Positions 5,622-6,019 of a stretch of DNA of 6,019 bases are shown here, in pieces. Within the stretch, counting starts at the first letter, position 1; every line of letters starts with the position of its first letter. Made by a program: the position numbers and the translations under genes. The DNA is taken from positions 1-6,019 of the forward strand of contig CAZAQS010000287.1 in assembly GCA_964486825.1 (NCBI GenBank), given 5' to 3'. The stretch comes from CAZAQS01 sp964486825 (GTDB taxonomy: Bacteria > Chloroflexota > Anaerolineae > Anaerolineales > UBA4823). The notes below the pieces were generated by a model that was not told where the DNA came from, made no database searches, and was given only the letters and a program-made list of their open reading frames with translations.

Positions 5622-5927
5622 TAAGGTTTGGGCGCAATGGAAAAAACGATCTTTTGGTGAAGAACGTTCAACCGTGGCCGGCGGACGAGATCCTCTGTGA
5701 AAGATTTCGCATCAAAGCGGATACCGTTCGCAAAAAGCGTAAAGGAGAGCAAGAAAGAGAATAAAAGCGGACGAGAGCGCTTGGGTTGCGTTGGGACGAC
5801 ACCCAAAAACTGCAAAAGGAGGCAAAATGCCGTTCAAACGCGTTGCGTTCGCAGGTTTGGTACAATTGAGCGTAAAATAGGTGTACAATAGAGGTAATGA
5901 GTGCAGAGCAGAGGAATTAAATCTGGT
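5622..5927 (+). promoter_or_regulatory. CRISPR leader
   Basis: This 306-nt gene-free stretch between the WYL stop and the first repeat is the expected leader, since the repeat orientation implies transcription to the right. It includes a purine-rich tract (about 5731-5779), AAAGCG at 5714, 5734 and 5764, and an AT-rich end next to the array. TACAAT at 5884-5889 could be a -10 box placed about 40 nt before the first repeat, but no good -35 lies at the right distance. A short basic reading frame across 5697-5891 is not credible as a gene. Confidence 0.78.
5860..5893 (+). repeat. Leader-proximal direct repeat GTACAATNGAG
   Basis: GTACAATTGAG (5860-5870) and GTACAATAGAG (5883-5893) match at 10 of 11 bases and start 23 nt apart, ending 34 nt before the first CRISPR repeat. 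They could be binding sites for an integration host factor or regulator, or duplicated -10-like boxes. Chance occurrence cannot be excluded. Confidence 0.45.
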
Positions 5928-6019
5928 CTTAGAATCAAAAAAGCCCCGTGAAGGGGATTGAAACATGAGGACAACAGAATTTCCATCCCAAACAATAACC
6001 TTAGAATCAAAAAAGCCCC
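5928..6019 (+). CRISPR. Start of a CRISPR array (truncated by window end)
   Basis: The first repeat spans 5928-5964 (37 nt), starting CTTAGAATC and ending GATTGAAAC. The second begins at 6000 and matches the first 20 bases exactly before the window ends. The spacer between them is 35 nt (5965-5999), starting ATGAGGACAA. Within the repeat CCCC (5944-5947) pairs with GGGG (5953-5956) around GTGAA. The 3' end ATTGAAAC would be the 8-nt crRNA 5' tag, so transcription runs on the + strand away from the cas genes. The repeat type is common with type III and some type I systems. Only one full repeat is seen, but the leader, the cas1-cas2 neighbours and the second partial copy make the call firm. Confidence 0.95.

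Noticed and set aside
5107..5637. 176-residue open frame on the minus strand
   Set aside because: It lies opposite the WYL domain and has low-complexity Gly/Ser/Arg content typical of a shadow of GC-rich coding DNA.
5861..5889. Fully assigned promoter for the CRISPR array
   Set aside because: TACAAT boxes exist at 5861 and 5884, but no -35 hexamer is found at 16-18 nt, so only the leader is annotated.
5697..5891. Small Lys/Arg-rich open frame in the leader
   Set aside because: It has no good ribosome site, its composition reflects the purine-rich leader, and it ends within the array-proximal region.

Overview
The window is the adaptation end of a CRISPR-Cas locus that carries a reverse transcriptase. 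It looks bacterial: Shine-Dalgarno sequences, tightly packed genes, GTG starts and a moderately GC-rich coding style. The gene families (a CRISPR-linked RT of group II-intron type, a RemA/DUF370-like protein, a WYL regulator, a repeat ending GATTGAAAC) fit Chloroflexota or a similar phylum. That placement is an inference; no 16S or marker gene is present.

Layout, all on the + strand. 1-105: the probable 3' end of an upstream gene, followed by a rho-independent terminator (about 152-181). 182-344: a non-coding promoter/operator region with a perfect 21-bp palindrome at 298-318. 345-1028: RNase HI-family protein with a basic tail. 1025-1321: RemA/DUF370-like protein, overlapping the RNase H gene by 4 nt. 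1324-2682: stand-alone reverse transcriptase with a large insertion inside its palm domain. 2718-3773: cas1. 3785-4069: cas2. 4161-5621: WYL-domain protein with an XPB/Ssl2-like helicase-associated region. 5622-5927: CRISPR leader. 5928-6019: first repeat, first spacer and the start of the second repeat, cut by the window edge.

The first five genes are close enough to be one transcript. A simple reading is that the RT copies RNA into DNA, RNase H removes RNA from the hybrid, and Cas1-Cas2 integrates the product next to the leader just downstream. The RemA-like and WYL proteins could regulate the module or organise DNA at the array. No effector gene (cas10, cas7, cas5, cas3) and no cas6 is visible, so interference genes must lie outside the window. 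The repeat 3' end would leave an 8-nt crRNA tag, as in type III and some type I systems.

The most unusual points are: (1) about 150-170 extra residues, including a glycine-zipper-like hydrophobic helix, between RT motifs 3 and 4; (2) a dedicated RNase H in an RT-Cas1-Cas2 operon; (3) a RemA-like protein translationally coupled to it. The functional coupling is inferred, not shown by the sequence.
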